A stretch of DNA of 64,000 nucleotides from Corynebacterium glaucum (GCF_002287505.1 NZ_CP019688.1:2034674-2098673), one strand, 5' to 3'. Positions 1 to 8,867 are shown, numbered from the stretch's first letter. Notes: generated from the sequence alone by a model not told the origin. A program made the numbers and translations.

Positions 1-235
1 GCAACAGCGGACGCAGGTAATCCGCTTCGAGGTGGCGGACAAAAACGACGAACTCGTGGCCGCGGGAGTAGAAGTTCTCCTGCGCGAAAGCGAGGCGGGC
101 CTCCTGCGCGAGCTCTATATAGGCGGAGTTCGTGACGTGGCCATAGCGGTCAAAATCGTTCCACCGCAGAGGGATGTTGTGAACGTGGACGTTGCCGGCG
201 AGCTCCTGAGAGTCACGGACAGCCTGGTCAGCCAT
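1..235 (-). CDS. acyl-CoA thioesterase, 4HBT hotdog fold (N-terminal part, runs off the window)
   Basis: Only the first 78 residues are inside the window; the C-terminus lies to the left. The reverse strand opens with an ATG at 235 after an AAAGGTG ribosome-binding sequence. The protein shows the hotdog-thioesterase pattern: a beta strand followed by RWNDFDRYGHVTN, in which the Asp and the GHVTN turn match the YbgC/FadM type of 4-hydroxybenzoyl-CoA thioesterase. Such enzymes hydrolyse acyl-CoA thioesters in the cytoplasm; the substrate cannot be told from this piece. It lies 47 nt downstream of ettA on the same strand and may be co-transcribed with it. Confidence 0.8.
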   Translation of the reverse strand, partial: MADQAVRDSQELAGNVHVHNIPLRWNDFDRYGHVTNSAYIELAQEARLAFAQENFYSRGHEFVVFVRHLEADYLRPLL

Positions 236-282
236 TGCTTTCACACCTTTTGGTTGAGATTTGAATTACCCTGCGCCCAACC

Positions 283-1953
283 CTAGCGCGTGAGCTTGCG
301 GTGCGTGACGCGCGAAGGCTTCGCAGCCTCCTCACCGAGGCGCTCAACCTTGTTCTTCTCGTAGTCACCGAAGTTGCCCTCGAACCAGAACCACTTGCCC
401 TCTTCGATGTTGCCCTCCCAGGCGAGGATGTGCGTGCAGGTGCGGTCCAGGAACCAGCGGTCGTGCGAAATGACCACTGCGCAACCCGGGAAGTTTTGCA
501 GCGCGTTTTCCAACGAGCCCAGGGTTTCCACGTCAAGATCATTGGTCGGCTCATCAAGCAGGATCAGGTTGCCGCCCTGCTTCAGGGTCAGCGCGAGGTT
601 TAGGCGGTTGCGCTCACCACCAGAGAGCACCTTCGACGGCTTCTGCTGGTCCGGGCCCTTGAACCCGAACGCGGACAGGTAGGCACGCGACGGCATTTCG
701 TTTTGGCCGACGTGGATGTAGTCCAGACCATCGGAAACCACTTCCCACACAGTCTTTTCCGGGTCGATGTTCGCGCGGTTCTGGTCCACGTAGCTCAACT
801 GCACGGTCTCACCAACATCAACGGAGCCGCCGTCCGGCTGCTCGAGACCGACGATCGTCTTGAACAGGGTGGTCTTACCCACACCGTTCGGGCCGATGAC
901 ACCGACGATGCCGTTGCGCGGCAGCGTGAAGGAGAGATCCTTGATCAGCACGCGACCGTCGAAACCCTTGTCCAGGCTGTCAACCTCAACAACCTTGTTG
1001 CCCAAGCGCGGCGGGGTCGGAATCTGAATCTCTTCAAAGTCGAGCTTCTTGTACTGCTCCGCCTCGGCTGCCATCTCTTCGTAACGCTCCAGACGCGCCT
1101 TGTTCTTCGCCTGGCGCGCCTTCGGCGAAGAACGCACCCACTCAAGCTCATTCTTCAGACGCTTCTGCAGCTTCTGATCCTTCTTGCCGGCGACTTCAAG
1201 ACGCTCGGCCTTCTTCTCCAGGTAGGTGGAGTAGTTGCCCTCGTACGGGTAGAGCTTCCCGCGATCGACCTCACAGATCCACTCCGCAACGTTGTCCAGG
1301 AAGTAGCGGTCGTGAGTAATTGCCAACACTGCACCCGGGTAGGACTGGAGATGCTTCTCCAGCCAGAGGACACTCTCGGCATCGAGGTGGTTGGTCGGCT
1401 CGTCGAGGAGGAGCAGGTCCGGCTCGGAGAGCAAGAGCTTTGCCAGCGCCACACGGCGACGCTCACCACCGGAGAGGTGGGTGACCGGCTCTTCAGACGG
1501 CGGGCAGCGCAGCGCTTCCATCGCCTGCTCAATCTTGGAGTCGACCTCCCACGCGTCGGCGGCGTCGAGCTCCTCCTGGAGCTTGCCCATCTCCTCCATC
1601 AGCTCGTCGGAGTAGTTGGTGGCCATCTCCTCGGCGATCTCCTCGAAGCGCTGCTTCTTGGCAAAAATGTCGCCCAGGCCCTCTTCGACGTTCTCGCGAA
1701 CCGTCTTCTCCTCGTTCAGCGGCGGCTCCTGGAGCAGGATGCCCACCGATGCGCCCGGCTGGAGGAAAGCCTCGCCGTTGTTCGGCTGGTCGATGCCCGC
1801 CATGATTTTCAGCAGCGACGACTTACCTGCGCCATTCGGACCCACGACACCGATCTTGGCGCCCGGGTAGAAGGCCATGGTGACATTGTCCAAAATGACC
1901 TTGTCACCGATAGCACGGCGGACATTCTTCATCGTGTAGATGAACTCAGCCAC
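283..1953 (-). CDS. ettA: energy-dependent translational throttle protein EttA (ABC-F ATPase)
   Basis: 556-residue soluble ABC-F protein with two ATPase domains and no membrane segments. Domain 1 has Walker A GPNGAGKSS, signature LSGGERRR and Walker B LLLDEPTNHLD. Domain 2 has GPNGVGKTT, LSGGERNR and ILLDEPTNDLD. The charged linker between them and the EttA-type arm are present. The family binds the ribosomal E site and gates elongation according to the ATP/ADP ratio. I chose the GTG at 1953, not an upstream in-frame start at 2031, because AAGGGG lies 9 nt before it and the protein then begins at the family's conserved MAEFIYTM. Confidence 0.93.
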   Translation of the reverse strand: MAEFIYTMKNVRRAIGDKVILDNVTMAFYPGAKIGVVGPNGAGKSSLLKIMAGIDQPNNGEAFLQPGASVGILLQEPPLNEEKTVRENVEEGLGDIFAKKQRFEEIAEEMATNYSDELMEEMGKLQEELDAADAWEVDSKIEQAMEALRCPPSEEPVTHLSGGERRRVALAKLLLSEPDLLLLDEPTNHLDAESVLWLEKHLQSYPGAVLAITHDRYFLDNVAEWICEVDRGKLYPYEGNYSTYLEKKAERLEVAGKKDQKLQKRLKNELEWVRSSPKARQAKNKARLERYEEMAAEAEQYKKLDFEEIQIPTPPRLGNKVVEVDSLDKGFDGRVLIKDLSFTLPRNGIVGVIGPNGVGKTTLFKTIVGLEQPDGGSVDVGETVQLSYVDQNRANIDPEKTVWEVVSDGLDYIHVGQNEMPSRAYLSAFGFKGPDQQKPSKVLSGGERNRLNLALTLKQGGNLILLDEPTNDLDVETLGSLENALQNFPGCAVVISHDRWFLDRTCTHILAWEGNIEEGKWFWFEGNFGDYEKNKVERLGEEAAKPSRVTHRKLTR

Positions 1954-2062
1954 GTGTAATCCCCTTGGGTTATGCGAGTTGAAAGACGCTTCACAGGGTA
2001 CATCACCCACCCCCGCCTCACCCAGGGGCATTCAGGGGACTGCGCAGGGGCGGATCCATGAA

Positions 2063-2605
2063 CTAGAACGGGGCAGCGGCATCTTCCTTCACATCGTCAA
2101 ACGTCACCACATCCTCCGCGCTGATGCGGGTTTCCGCGAACGCGGGCCCATCCTGTCTAGCGACCAGATCATCCGCCGATTGCGCTTGCAGTTCCTCGCG
2201 CAAAGCTCGCGCGGAGTGCAGGACCTGGTAGTTCGACAGATCAAAAGAAACCTGTGTGGCTTTCAGCATGATCTTGGAGCGGGTCTGGGTCACCGGCTTC
2301 CCGGTTTCATCCACCCCCTCCTCGGACCAGGTCTTGGTGACCAGCTTGCCGGTGACAGAAACGGGGGCGCCTTTGAACAGGGAGACGCGGCAATTGTTGG
2401 CCAGTGATCCCCAGCACTCCGCGTCGATGTAGAGGTTGTCAACGTCTTCCCAGATCTCGGAGCCGTGTTCATCCTGGACTCCGGTGGGTCTGCGACGCGA
2501 GGATGCGATCCGGAGTTTGGTCAGCTGCCGATCCTGCGGACCGACGCGCAAGTACTCCGGCTGCGAGACGAGATTGCCGTGAATAGTGACGATGGTGGCG
2601 GACAT
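2063..2605 (-). CDS. single-stranded DNA-binding protein (second SSB-type paralogue)
   Basis: 180 residues with an N-terminal OB fold: the opening TIHGNLVSQPEYLRV, a central ECWGSLANNC strand and VTGKLVTKTW are SSB-like. The C-terminus is acidic and ends in DAAAPF, resembling the SSB tail that docks partner proteins, although the canonical end is DDDxPF. It is therefore probably an auxiliary SSB, used in recombination or competence-type processes, and not the essential replication SSB, which in actinobacteria sits between rpsF and rpsR. It stands alone between ctiP and ettA. The ATG at 2605 follows an AGGCCT-type weak site. Confidence 0.8.
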   Translation of the reverse strand: MSATIVTIHGNLVSQPEYLRVGPQDRQLTKLRIASSRRRPTGVQDEHGSEIWEDVDNLYIDAECWGSLANNCRVSLFKGAPVSVTGKLVTKTWSEEGVDETGKPVTQTRSKIMLKATQVSFDLSNYQVLHSARALREELQAQSADDLVARQDGPAFAETRISAEDVVTFDDVKEDAAAPF

Positions 2606-2781
2606 AGGAAGTAGGCCTTTCGCTCAGGTTTACGTGGTGGGCCGGGGCAGGGGTGCCGTCGATAAGCAACTTGCTCCCCCAGCACCTGCAGCATGGCACG
2701 AAACAAACGAAAGGTAAAGGAAGCGTCGATTTGGCCTGTGTGCAACTTTTTTGCTCTCCACAGGTGAGCGATTTCGCGCAG

Positions 2782-4755
2782 CTAAGACTGGTTATATTGC
2801 GCGAGCATCTCGTTGTAACGGCGCCACTCTTCGTCGTCGGTTTCCTCAGCTCGGCGATCCACCTCGGCGGTCTCTGCACGATCGTCCAGCAGCCATTGCC
2901 TAAACAACACGCCGAAGACGATGACCAGCGGGAACGAACCAGTGGCCCACGCGATACCGCCGCCGACTTTCTGATCCGCAAGCAAGTCCGGCTGCCACGG
3001 CAACTGGAGCGCCTGGTAAAAGTCCTCTGCGAGCACGATGTTGAGCTGCATAAGGTACACACCCATGAAGAGGTGGACTGGCATGGAGATCCACAACCAT
3101 GCAAGGCGGATCTTCGCGTCGGCGCGCTGCGGAATTTCGTCGGGTCCGATGAGCTCCCAGAAGTAAAAGTACCCGGAAACCAAAAACACCGCGTTCATGA
3201 TGACATGACCGGCGTGCTCTGAAATCATCAGCTCATACAGCGGAATAAAAAGGTACAGCGCGTAGAAGAAGAAGATGAACTGAATCAGGCTCACCGGCGG
3301 GTAGGTGACCACGCGCAGGAACGTCGACCGCTGGAAACTTTCCACCCATTGCCGCGGATTGAACTCGCCGGCGGGGTATGCGGCGCGCACCAGGGTCAGT
3401 GGAGCGCCGAGCACCAAGAGGACCGGCACGCCCATCGACAGGATCATATGCACGGCCATGTGCGCGGAATAGGCCGCAGGCATGTGCATGCCGAGGCGGG
3501 AAGAGAGCGTGACGACGATTGCGCCGCAGCCAAGCAACCACCACACCGTGCGAGAAACTTGCCACCCTTCGACGCGCCGTGCGAGGTGCAGATAAAAGGC
3601 AGCCAGCAGAATGGCAATGACGCTGAATAGCAATTCAAAGCGCCACAGGGTGAACCAGTTGCCCCACGTCACCGGCTCCGCCAGGTTGTAACCCATCTGC
3701 ACCTGCATCTGCGTGAGATTGGGATCGCGCGGCGGGGGCGGCGGGGTGCGGCCGAGGGTGGCGGCGAGGCCGGTGACGGCAGCCATGACAATCACCTCGA
3801 CGGCGGCGAGGCGGGTGAATGCCTTCGGGTCTTTGCTCAGCGCAGGGATGGTGCGCTGCCGGTGCCAGTAACCGAGCACGCCTAGCGCGAGGAGTCCAAC
3901 AGCCTTCGCAATGAGTACCCAGCCATAGTCATAGTCGGTGAGTTCGGTCAGCTGGATGCGGATTGCCCCGTTGATCAGTCCCGAGACAAGCATGGCGAGG
4001 AACGCGAAGAGCGCGATATTGGAGTAGCGGCGCACCGCCGGTTCCAGGTTCGGTCCGAGCCTGCGCCCGTGTGCGACTAGCGCCATCAGCGCGCCCACCC
4101 AAACGAGCATGAATGTCAGGTGCCAAATGAACGAGTTCGTGCCGTAGTCGTGATTACCACCGGTAGCGGAGTGCCCGGTGAGCGCCAACGGCATGATCGC
4201 GATGACCGCACCGATGAGCAGCGCAACCTGCGGCCACCACGTGCTAGCAACAAAACCGGCCGCGGCCACGACAGCGGCGATCGCGGCAACGATGAGCCAG
4301 ACTTGCGATTCCTGGACTTGCTCGATTGCGGTTGACCACGCATTGGCTTCGAAGATGACGTTGGCCAACGGTTCGCCGGAGACGTCGGAAAGCACGAGCG
4401 GGATCATGACAATGCCGACTAGCGCAAGTCCAGCCGACGCCCACGCGCCGGTACGCGAAGCGATGTGGCCGTCGACAGTCAGTGGCGCGCCGTTCAGGTC
4501 CTGCCCGACCATGCGCGGGGGGATGAGAAACGCGGAAAAGAGGAATGAGCCAACCGCAAGCGCGGCGAGCATCCAGCCGGCCCCGCGCAGCGCCGGTAGG
4601 CCGAACGTGGTCGGCCAGCCCGGATCTGGGATGCCCAAGACGGCTAACGACTCCCCCACAAACGACTGAGCGACCGCCCCCGCAATGACCGCCGCGACAA
4701 GCACAGCCGCGAGGTAGAACGGCCACGCCGCTTTCACAGCCCGCTTCTCTTGCAT
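2782..4755 (-). CDS. ctiP: copper-transport integral membrane protein CtiP (CopD + CtaG fusion)
   Basis: 657 residues with many membrane segments. The N-terminal half resembles the CopD copper-resistance membrane domain (histidines in ALTGHSATGGNHDYG and FIWHLTFM). The C-terminal half resembles the CtaG/CtaG_Bacill oxidase-assembly domain (SRLGMHMPAAYSAHMAVHMI, rich in Met and His). In Corynebacterium glutamicum the matching protein, CtiP, belongs to the copper-deprivation stimulon and supplies copper for assembly of cytochrome aa3 oxidase; ctaD of that oxidase is at 43060-44838 here. The ATG at 4755 has AGGG upstream; a GTG at 4764 is an alternative start. The C-terminus is charged and cytoplasmic. 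Convergent or overlapping genes are absent. Confidence 0.85.
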   Translation of the reverse strand: MQEKRAVKAAWPFYLAAVLVAAVIAGAVAQSFVGESLAVLGIPDPGWPTTFGLPALRGAGWMLAALAVGSFLFSAFLIPPRMVGQDLNGAPLTVDGHIASRTGAWASAGLALVGIVMIPLVLSDVSGEPLANVIFEANAWSTAIEQVQESQVWLIVAAIAAVVAAAGFVASTWWPQVALLIGAVIAIMPLALTGHSATGGNHDYGTNSFIWHLTFMLVWVGALMALVAHGRRLGPNLEPAVRRYSNIALFAFLAMLVSGLINGAIRIQLTELTDYDYGWVLIAKAVGLLALGVLGYWHRQRTIPALSKDPKAFTRLAAVEVIVMAAVTGLAATLGRTPPPPPRDPNLTQMQVQMGYNLAEPVTWGNWFTLWRFELLFSVIAILLAAFYLHLARRVEGWQVSRTVWWLLGCGAIVVTLSSRLGMHMPAAYSAHMAVHMILSMGVPVLLVLGAPLTLVRAAYPAGEFNPRQWVESFQRSTFLRVVTYPPVSLIQFIFFFYALYLFIPLYELMISEHAGHVIMNAVFLVSGYFYFWELIGPDEIPQRADAKIRLAWLWISMPVHLFMGVYLMQLNIVLAEDFYQALQLPWQPDLLADQKVGGGIAWATGSFPLVIVFGVLFRQWLLDDRAETAEVDRRAEETDDEEWRRYNEMLAQYNQS

Positions 4756-4779
4756 GCCTTTCACCCTACTTTCGCACGG

Positions 4780-4810
4780 TTACAAGCCATAACTCGCGCT
4801 GCGCTACAAT
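4780..4810 (+). promoter_or_regulatory. putative sigma-70-type promoter of tRNA-Arg
   Basis: TTACAA at 4780-4785 and TACAAT at 4805-4810 are separated by 19 nt and lie 24 nt upstream of the tRNA. The -10 is a good match to the corynebacterial SigA consensus; the spacing is slightly long. Confidence 0.5.
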
Positions 4811-4833
4811 GCTGGCTGGGTTTTTCACCCACT

Positions 4834-4910
4834 GCCTCCATAGCTCAGTGGATTAGAGCAACCGGCTTCTACCCGGTGTGTCGCGGGTTCGAGTCCTGCT
4901 GGGGGCGCCA
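4834..4910 (+). tRNA. tRNA-Arg (anticodon TCT)
   Basis: Full cloverleaf. Acceptor GCCTCCA (4834-4840) pairs with TGGGGGC (4900-4906), followed by discriminator G and an encoded CCA (4908-4910). The anticodon stem ACCGG/CCGGT encloses loop CTTCTAC, giving TCT, which reads AGA. The T arm contains GGGTTCGAGTCC. The CCA is followed directly by the end of an IS481-family element, and the last 15 nt of the tRNA reappear at 6344-6358. Confidence 0.97.
4896..4910 (+). repeat. 15-bp target-site duplication, left copy (3' end of tRNA-Arg)
   Basis: CTGCTGGGGGCGCCA is identical at 4896-4910 and 6344-6358. It flanks the IS481-type terminal inverted repeats directly, so it is a target duplication. The left copy is still part of the functional tRNA. 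Confidence 0.92.
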
Positions 4911-6343
4911 TGTCCTGAGTCGCGACATGCTTGACAGATGAGTCGCGACATGGTGGACAAACCGGTGCCTCGGTTTTTGGTTTTCTGGGGTGCCGGTTTT
5001 GTCATTGGTGGGGGTTGAGGGGTGGGTCTCCTGTTTTCCAGTAGGGCTTTTGGTAGTCGCGACTGGTGTCGATGTAGTGCTCTGTGATGACTTCGCCGGT
5101 GTCGGCCAATGACGTGATGATGTGTTTGTCGGTGATGACCATGAGGATTTTCTTGCTGGCGTATGCGCGTCCGATGCCGAGGTGGAAGAGTTTTCCGGCG
5201 TAGCGGACGGTGGTTTTGCCGTTAGTGCATACGGTGTCGTTTCTGATTCGCCATTCTTCTTTGGGGTTGTCGCGTGGGCTGGCTTTGGCCCCAGTGGTGT
5301 AGACCTGCGCTGGGGTACGTCTGCCGAGTGCGCGGTGGGGGCGTTGGGTGTTGTAGTAATCAGCGAATTCGTCGAGGAGGTGCTGCAGCTCGTTGATGGT
5401 GGGCGCTGGTGATCTGGCGGCGAGCCATTTCTTGAGTGTCTGGTGGAAGCGTTCGATTTTGCCTTGGGTTTGGGGATGTCCGGGGCGACCATTCTTTTGC
5501 TGGATACGGTTGGCGGTGAGCACTTTCTCGAAGGCGTTCCTGCCGCCTTTTCGCCCGGCCAAGCGGGCGGTGAAGACGAGCCCGTTGTCGGTCAGCGTTG
5601 ATGCTGGCGGCCCGTATGTGCTGATGAGGCGGGTCAATTCGGCAGCGACTGCCGCCCCGCTGAAGGCCGCGGCGGCGGTGATTGACATCAGGTAGCGGGA
5701 GTGGTCGTCGATGAAGTCGAGGACTTCGACTCGGGTGCCGTCAGCGAGGAACACGTGGGTGATGTCGGCCTGCCAGATTTCGTTGCACAGCGCTGCCTCA
5801 AAGCGGATGTAGGAGCTTTTGGGGCGCTTCTTCGGCTCTGGGGTCACCAAACCGGCATCGGTGAGGATCCGTCTGATTGTTGAGGTTGACGGCACCCGTT
5901 TGCCCTGCGCGGCTAAGTGGTAGGCAATAGTTTCCGGTCCCGCATCAAGGCCATGGCGGGTGAGCTGTTTGCGCATATCGATGATGTCGTTGCGCAGTGC
6001 TTCTGGAACCGCTTGCGGGTGCGTGTGCGGGGCCCGAGATTTCGGGGCGACGGCGGCATCGCCGCCGGCATCGTAGTCGGCGAGGATTTGATACACACGC
6101 TGGCGGCTGACACCGAAGCGTTTCGCCACCGCGGCAACTTTTTGTTTCTGGTCGCGCACTGCACGAACGATGGCGAGATTGCGGTTGGGACTGTTCATCT
6201 GTCAAACATGTCCCGACTCACCTGTCAAGCATCACTCATCAAGTTAAGGTCGGCCTAAGTGTCAAGAATGTCCCGACTCACCTGTCAAGCATCAGGACCA
6301 TCGCCGCTGGAACAAGGTGTCAAATATGTCATGAACCTAGACA
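4911..6343 (-). mobile_element. IS481-family insertion sequence A (complete)
   Basis: 1433 bp. The ends are imperfect inverted repeats starting TGTC: the left end (4911-4936) and the reverse complement of 6318-6343 match at 18 of 26 positions, sharing TGTC, GACAT and TTGACA. A motif of the type TGTCAAnnATGTCCCGACTCA recurs inside the right end at roughly 60-bp intervals, as expected for repeated transposase-binding sites. A 15-bp target duplication flanks it. It carries one transposase gene. The element is placed immediately after the CCA of tRNA-Arg and leaves the tRNA intact. Confidence 0.93.
5002..6198 (-). CDS. IS481-family DDE transposase
   Basis: 398 residues, intact. The N-terminal helix-turn-helix includes VAAVAKRFGVSRQRVYQI. 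The rve integrase core carries the DDE triad: Asp in WQADITHVF, Asp in TLTDNGLVF and Glu in GKIERFHQTLKKW. A C-terminal beta-rich extension follows. It catalyses cut-and-paste or copy-type movement of element A. A very similar but disabled copy lies at 9232-10297. Confidence 0.95.
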   Translation of the reverse strand: MNSPNRNLAIVRAVRDQKQKVAAVAKRFGVSRQRVYQILADYDAGGDAAVAPKSRAPHTHPQAVPEALRNDIIDMRKQLTRHGLDAGPETIAYHLAAQGKRVPSTSTIRRILTDAGLVTPEPKKRPKSSYIRFEAALCNEIWQADITHVFLADGTRVEVLDFIDDHSRYLMSITAAAAFSGAAVAAELTRLISTYGPPASTLTDNGLVFTARLAGRKGGRNAFEKVLTANRIQQKNGRPGHPQTQGKIERFHQTLKKWLAARSPAPTINELQHLLDEFADYYNTQRPHRALGRRTPAQVYTTGAKASPRDNPKEEWRIRNDTVCTNGKTTVRYAGKLFHLGIGRAYASKKILMVITDKHIITSLADTGEVITEHYIDTSRDYQKPYWKTGDPPLNPHQ

Positions 6344-6358
6344 CTGCTGGGGGCGCCA
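6344..6358 (+). repeat. 15-bp target-site duplication, right copy
   Basis: Exact copy of the last 15 nt of tRNA-Arg, placed at the right end of IS481 element A. It is a by-product of transposition and not a second tRNA. Confidence 0.92.
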
Positions 6359-6514
6359 TGTGTTGTCTTGAGACATCGTTCCGGTCGTGTCTCGAGATTT
6401 CGTCATTTTTGGGTGCCCCGGAGTGGGTTGGGTGCGGCTTTCAGATGGGGAGATCGGCCGCCCTGGCATTGGTCCTCCTGCGGTCCTTGAACGTGCCCGG
6501 CATTGGGCCAGAGC

Positions 6515-6523
6515 AGCTTCGTT
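6515..6523. repeat. 9-bp target duplication of IS256 element, left copy
   Basis: AGCTTCGTT, identical to 7964-7972. Eight or nine base pairs is the normal duplication for IS256-family elements. Confidence 0.9.
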
Positions 6524-7963
6524 GAGGGTGTCCGATTGTTTGTGTGCGGGGGCTTGGTTTACAGGTAGTCCGCGAATCGGTCGGGGTATGCCACGGCTAG
6601 TTGGTTGATGGCTTGTTTCCACCCGGTGGCTTTCGCCCCTTCAATATAGCCGTTGCATTCGATTGCCCGTTTTGCCTTCTTCGCCCGCTGGGCGGCGCGT
6701 TTGTCTTCGATGTTGCAAATCATCAACCACAGCGTCTTCAGCGCCGCGGTGTCGTTCGGGAACTGGCCCCGGTTGCGGGTAGCTTTGCGCAGTTCAGCAT
6801 TGAGCGATTCGATCGCGTTCGTGGTGTAGAGCACCCTCCGGGCCGCTGGCGGGAACTGCAAAAACGGCACGAACTGCTCCCACGCATCACGCCACACCTT
6901 CACCGACTGCGGGTAGCGGCGCCCTAGCTCAGAGGCTTCGAACGCGTCCAGGGCGGCGCGGGCGGTGTCCTCGTTCGGTGCGGTGTAGACCTCCCGTAAC
7001 GCACTCGATACGGGTTTGCGGTCTTGGTAGGACACCCACCTGTTCGCAGCCCGAATCAGGTGCACGATACAGGTTTGCACCATCGAGTTCGGCCAGGTTG
7101 CCTCCACCGCATCGGGTAAGCCTTTGAGCCCGTCGCAGCAGACGATGAACACGTCTTGGACCCCACGGTTGGCAAGGTCAGCGCACACGGACGCCCAGAA
7201 TGCGGCACCTTCGTTACCGGCGATCCACAACCCAAGGATGTGTTTGATGCCGTCCATGTCGACACCAACGGCCATGTAGCAGGACTTGTTGACCACGCGG
7301 TTACCATCGCGGATCTTGATCCGCAATGCGTCGAGAAAGATCACCGGGTAGAACTCTTCGAGCTGTCGGTTCTGCCACATCATCACCTCATCGAGTACCG
7401 CGTCGGTGATCGTGCTGATCGTATCGGGGCTCATGTCCACCCCGAGGGTGGTTGCGAGGTGGTGCTGGATGTCTCGCACTGTCATCCCGCCCGCATACAG
7501 GGAAATGATCATGTCATCAAGCTCAGTGAGCCTGCGGGCCCCCTTTGGCACCATCTGCGGGGCAAACGTCCCCGCCCGATCCCTTGGCATGGTTACTTCC
7601 AGCGGGCCGTAGCCAGAGTCGACGGTCTTGGTATACGACCCGTTGCGGTGGTTATCCTCACCGCGGGTGTCAACCTCAGCTTTGGCTTTGCGGTCAGAGT
7701 GCTCATAGCCCAAATGGGCATCCATCTCCGCCTGTAGACCGGCATTGATCGAGGCCTGTAAAAGCCCCTTGACCAGCTCGCTGGCATCGTCGGTGGAGGT
7801 GGACAGCTCCCCGATGAGCTTGGCGAGCTCGGGGTTATCCATCAGCTTCTCGCTGATCTCATTGACCCTGGCCGGGTCATGGCTTTTCTTCGGTGACACC
7901 GTAGTCATTATCGGTGAAACTCCTTCAGATCAGAGCCTCACACACAAAACTCCTGACACCCTC
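6524..7963 (-). mobile_element. IS256-family insertion sequence (complete)
   Basis: 1440 bp with imperfect terminal inverted repeats. The left end GAGGGTGTCCGATTGTTTGT and the reverse complement of the right end, GAGGGTGTCAGGAGTTTTGT, share GAGGGTGTC and TTTGTGTG. It is flanked by the 9-bp duplication AGCTTCGTT and holds one intact transposase. Intact ends, duplication and gene suggest a fairly recent insertion. Confidence 0.95.
6559..7908 (-). CDS. IS256-family (mutator-type) transposase
   Basis: 449 residues, full length for the family. It has an N-terminal LMDNPELAKLIGELS helix region, the mutator-type core with the catalytic Asp in VIFLDALRIKIRDG, a second in FIVCCDGLKGLPDAV, and the Glu in YTTNAIESLNAELRK. 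The start ATG is at 7908. It occupies almost all of the element between the terminal repeats. Confidence 0.96.
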   Translation of the reverse strand: MTTVSPKKSHDPARVNEISEKLMDNPELAKLIGELSTSTDDASELVKGLLQASINAGLQAEMDAHLGYEHSDRKAKAEVDTRGEDNHRNGSYTKTVDSGYGPLEVTMPRDRAGTFAPQMVPKGARRLTELDDMIISLYAGGMTVRDIQHHLATTLGVDMSPDTISTITDAVLDEVMMWQNRQLEEFYPVIFLDALRIKIRDGNRVVNKSCYMAVGVDMDGIKHILGLWIAGNEGAAFWASVCADLANRGVQDVFIVCCDGLKGLPDAVEATWPNSMVQTCIVHLIRAANRWVSYQDRKPVSSALREVYTAPNEDTARAALDAFEASELGRRYPQSVKVWRDAWEQFVPFLQFPPAARRVLYTTNAIESLNAELRKATRNRGQFPNDTAALKTLWLMICNIEDKRAAQRAKKAKRAIECNGYIEGAKATGWKQAINQLAVAYPDRFADYL

Positions 7964-7972
7964 AGCTTCGTT
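7964..7972. repeat. 9-bp target duplication of IS256 element, right copy
   Basis: AGCTTCGTT directly after the right inverted repeat; matches 6515-6523. Confidence 0.9.
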
Positions 7973-8081
7973 CAGACGGTCCCAATGGATCTAGCGATTG
8001 ACGGCCCATGAACGTGACGCATCTGCCACGGGGCCGAATCCATCTGTTTAGGCGCTTCGCATGCGCAAGGATTGTCCGGAG

Positions 8082-8220
8082 CCGGAACGATGTCTCGAGA
8101 CATCAGTTCACACCGCCGCGGGACGGTTTCCGGGCACGGGTTGCCCACCGGAACGATGTGGTGAGACATACCGCCTAGACAGACCGGAACGATCTCATGA
8201 GACATGCGGAACGATGTCAT
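8082..8220. repeat. four spaced copies of a 22-bp partly palindromic motif
   Basis: Copies begin at about 8082, 8148, 8184 and 8207. The consensus is CCGGAACGATnTCnnGAGACAT, whose second half ATGTCTCGAGACAT is a palindrome in the first copy. A fifth, inverted copy lies near 6366-6386. The spacing is irregular (66, 36 and 23 bp). I read them as transposase-binding repeats at the ends of the IS481-like remnant, by analogy with the repeated TGTCAA/GACTCA motifs at the ends of elements A and B. Confidence 0.7.
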
Positions 8221-8231
8221 GGAACCAGACA

Positions 8232-8867
8232 ACCGTAGCGGATCGACACATACTGCGAACCACGATCACTGTGGTGGACAAGCCCTTCAGCGCGAAGATC
8301 ACCCGCGTGATACAGCGCGTGCTCAAACGCCTCTAGCGGCAGTTCATCGGTGTGCATACTCGCCCGGGTCGCGACACCGACAATCTTGCGCGAATACACA
8401 TCGGTGATGAACGCGGTATAAGCAAAGCCCGACAGGGTACGCACATAGGTGATGTCAGCAACCCACAACCGGTGCGGTGCGCACGCAGTGAAGTCACGAT
8501 TGACCAAATCGGGACGGCAATCAGCGACGTCAGTCCGAAGTGTCGTGATCGGAGTGCGGCCACGCCTGCGGCCTTGGATGCCGGCGAGTTTCATCAACCG
8601 TGCGGTTTGATCACGACCGATATCCCAGCCGGCGCGCTGCATGGCCTTCCACATCTTCCGCACGCCGTAGACGCTGAAGTTGTCCTCGTAGACCTTCACA
8701 AGTTCGGGGATGAGCAGCGCGTCTGACAAGCTCCTGGCTGACGGGGCTCGTGTTTTCGCTGCCCGGTAGCCACGAGAAGTGATAAACCCACACTCTGTCT
8801 GCCTCAACGTGCGACAAATGGCCTCGACCCCGAAGCGATCGCGATACGTGTCGATGTATTCGATCAT
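8232..8867 (-). pseudogene. IS3-family transposase OrfB, 3'-truncated
   Basis: 212 residues remain of a usual 280-300. The helical N-terminus, the DDE core Asp in LWVADITYV and the second Asp in VHHSDRGSQYVSIRY are present. The protein then leaves the family after the TAC codon for that last Tyr and reads four foreign residues to a stop. The region that should carry the third catalytic residue (Glu) is lost, so it is inactive. Its ATG overlaps the orfA stop (ATGA-type coupling). Confidence 0.88.

Larger units (their letters stand above)
6359..8231. mobile_element. remnant of a third IS481-like element, split by IS256
   Basis: The left end reads TGTGTTGTCTTGAGACATCG. The right end, read inward on the minus strand from 8231, reads GTTGTCTGGTTCCATGACATCG. 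Both lead into copies of a CCGGAACGATGTCTCGAGACAT-like motif. About 424 bp of this element remain (6359-6523 and 7973-8231) and no transposase is left, so it is either an internally deleted element or a non-autonomous (MITE-like) derivative. Its right end interrupts the IS3-family orfB, and it was later entered by the IS256-family element. Confidence 0.6.

Noticed and set aside
703..1959. 418-codon open frame on the plus strand opposite ettA
   Set aside because: It mirrors ettA codon by codon, has no family resemblance and no SD; the minus-strand product has all ABC-F motifs.
8082..8220. CRISPR-like array
   Set aside because: Only four degenerate copies with uneven spacing (66, 36 and 23 bp), partly palindromic and located at IS ends; no cas genes.
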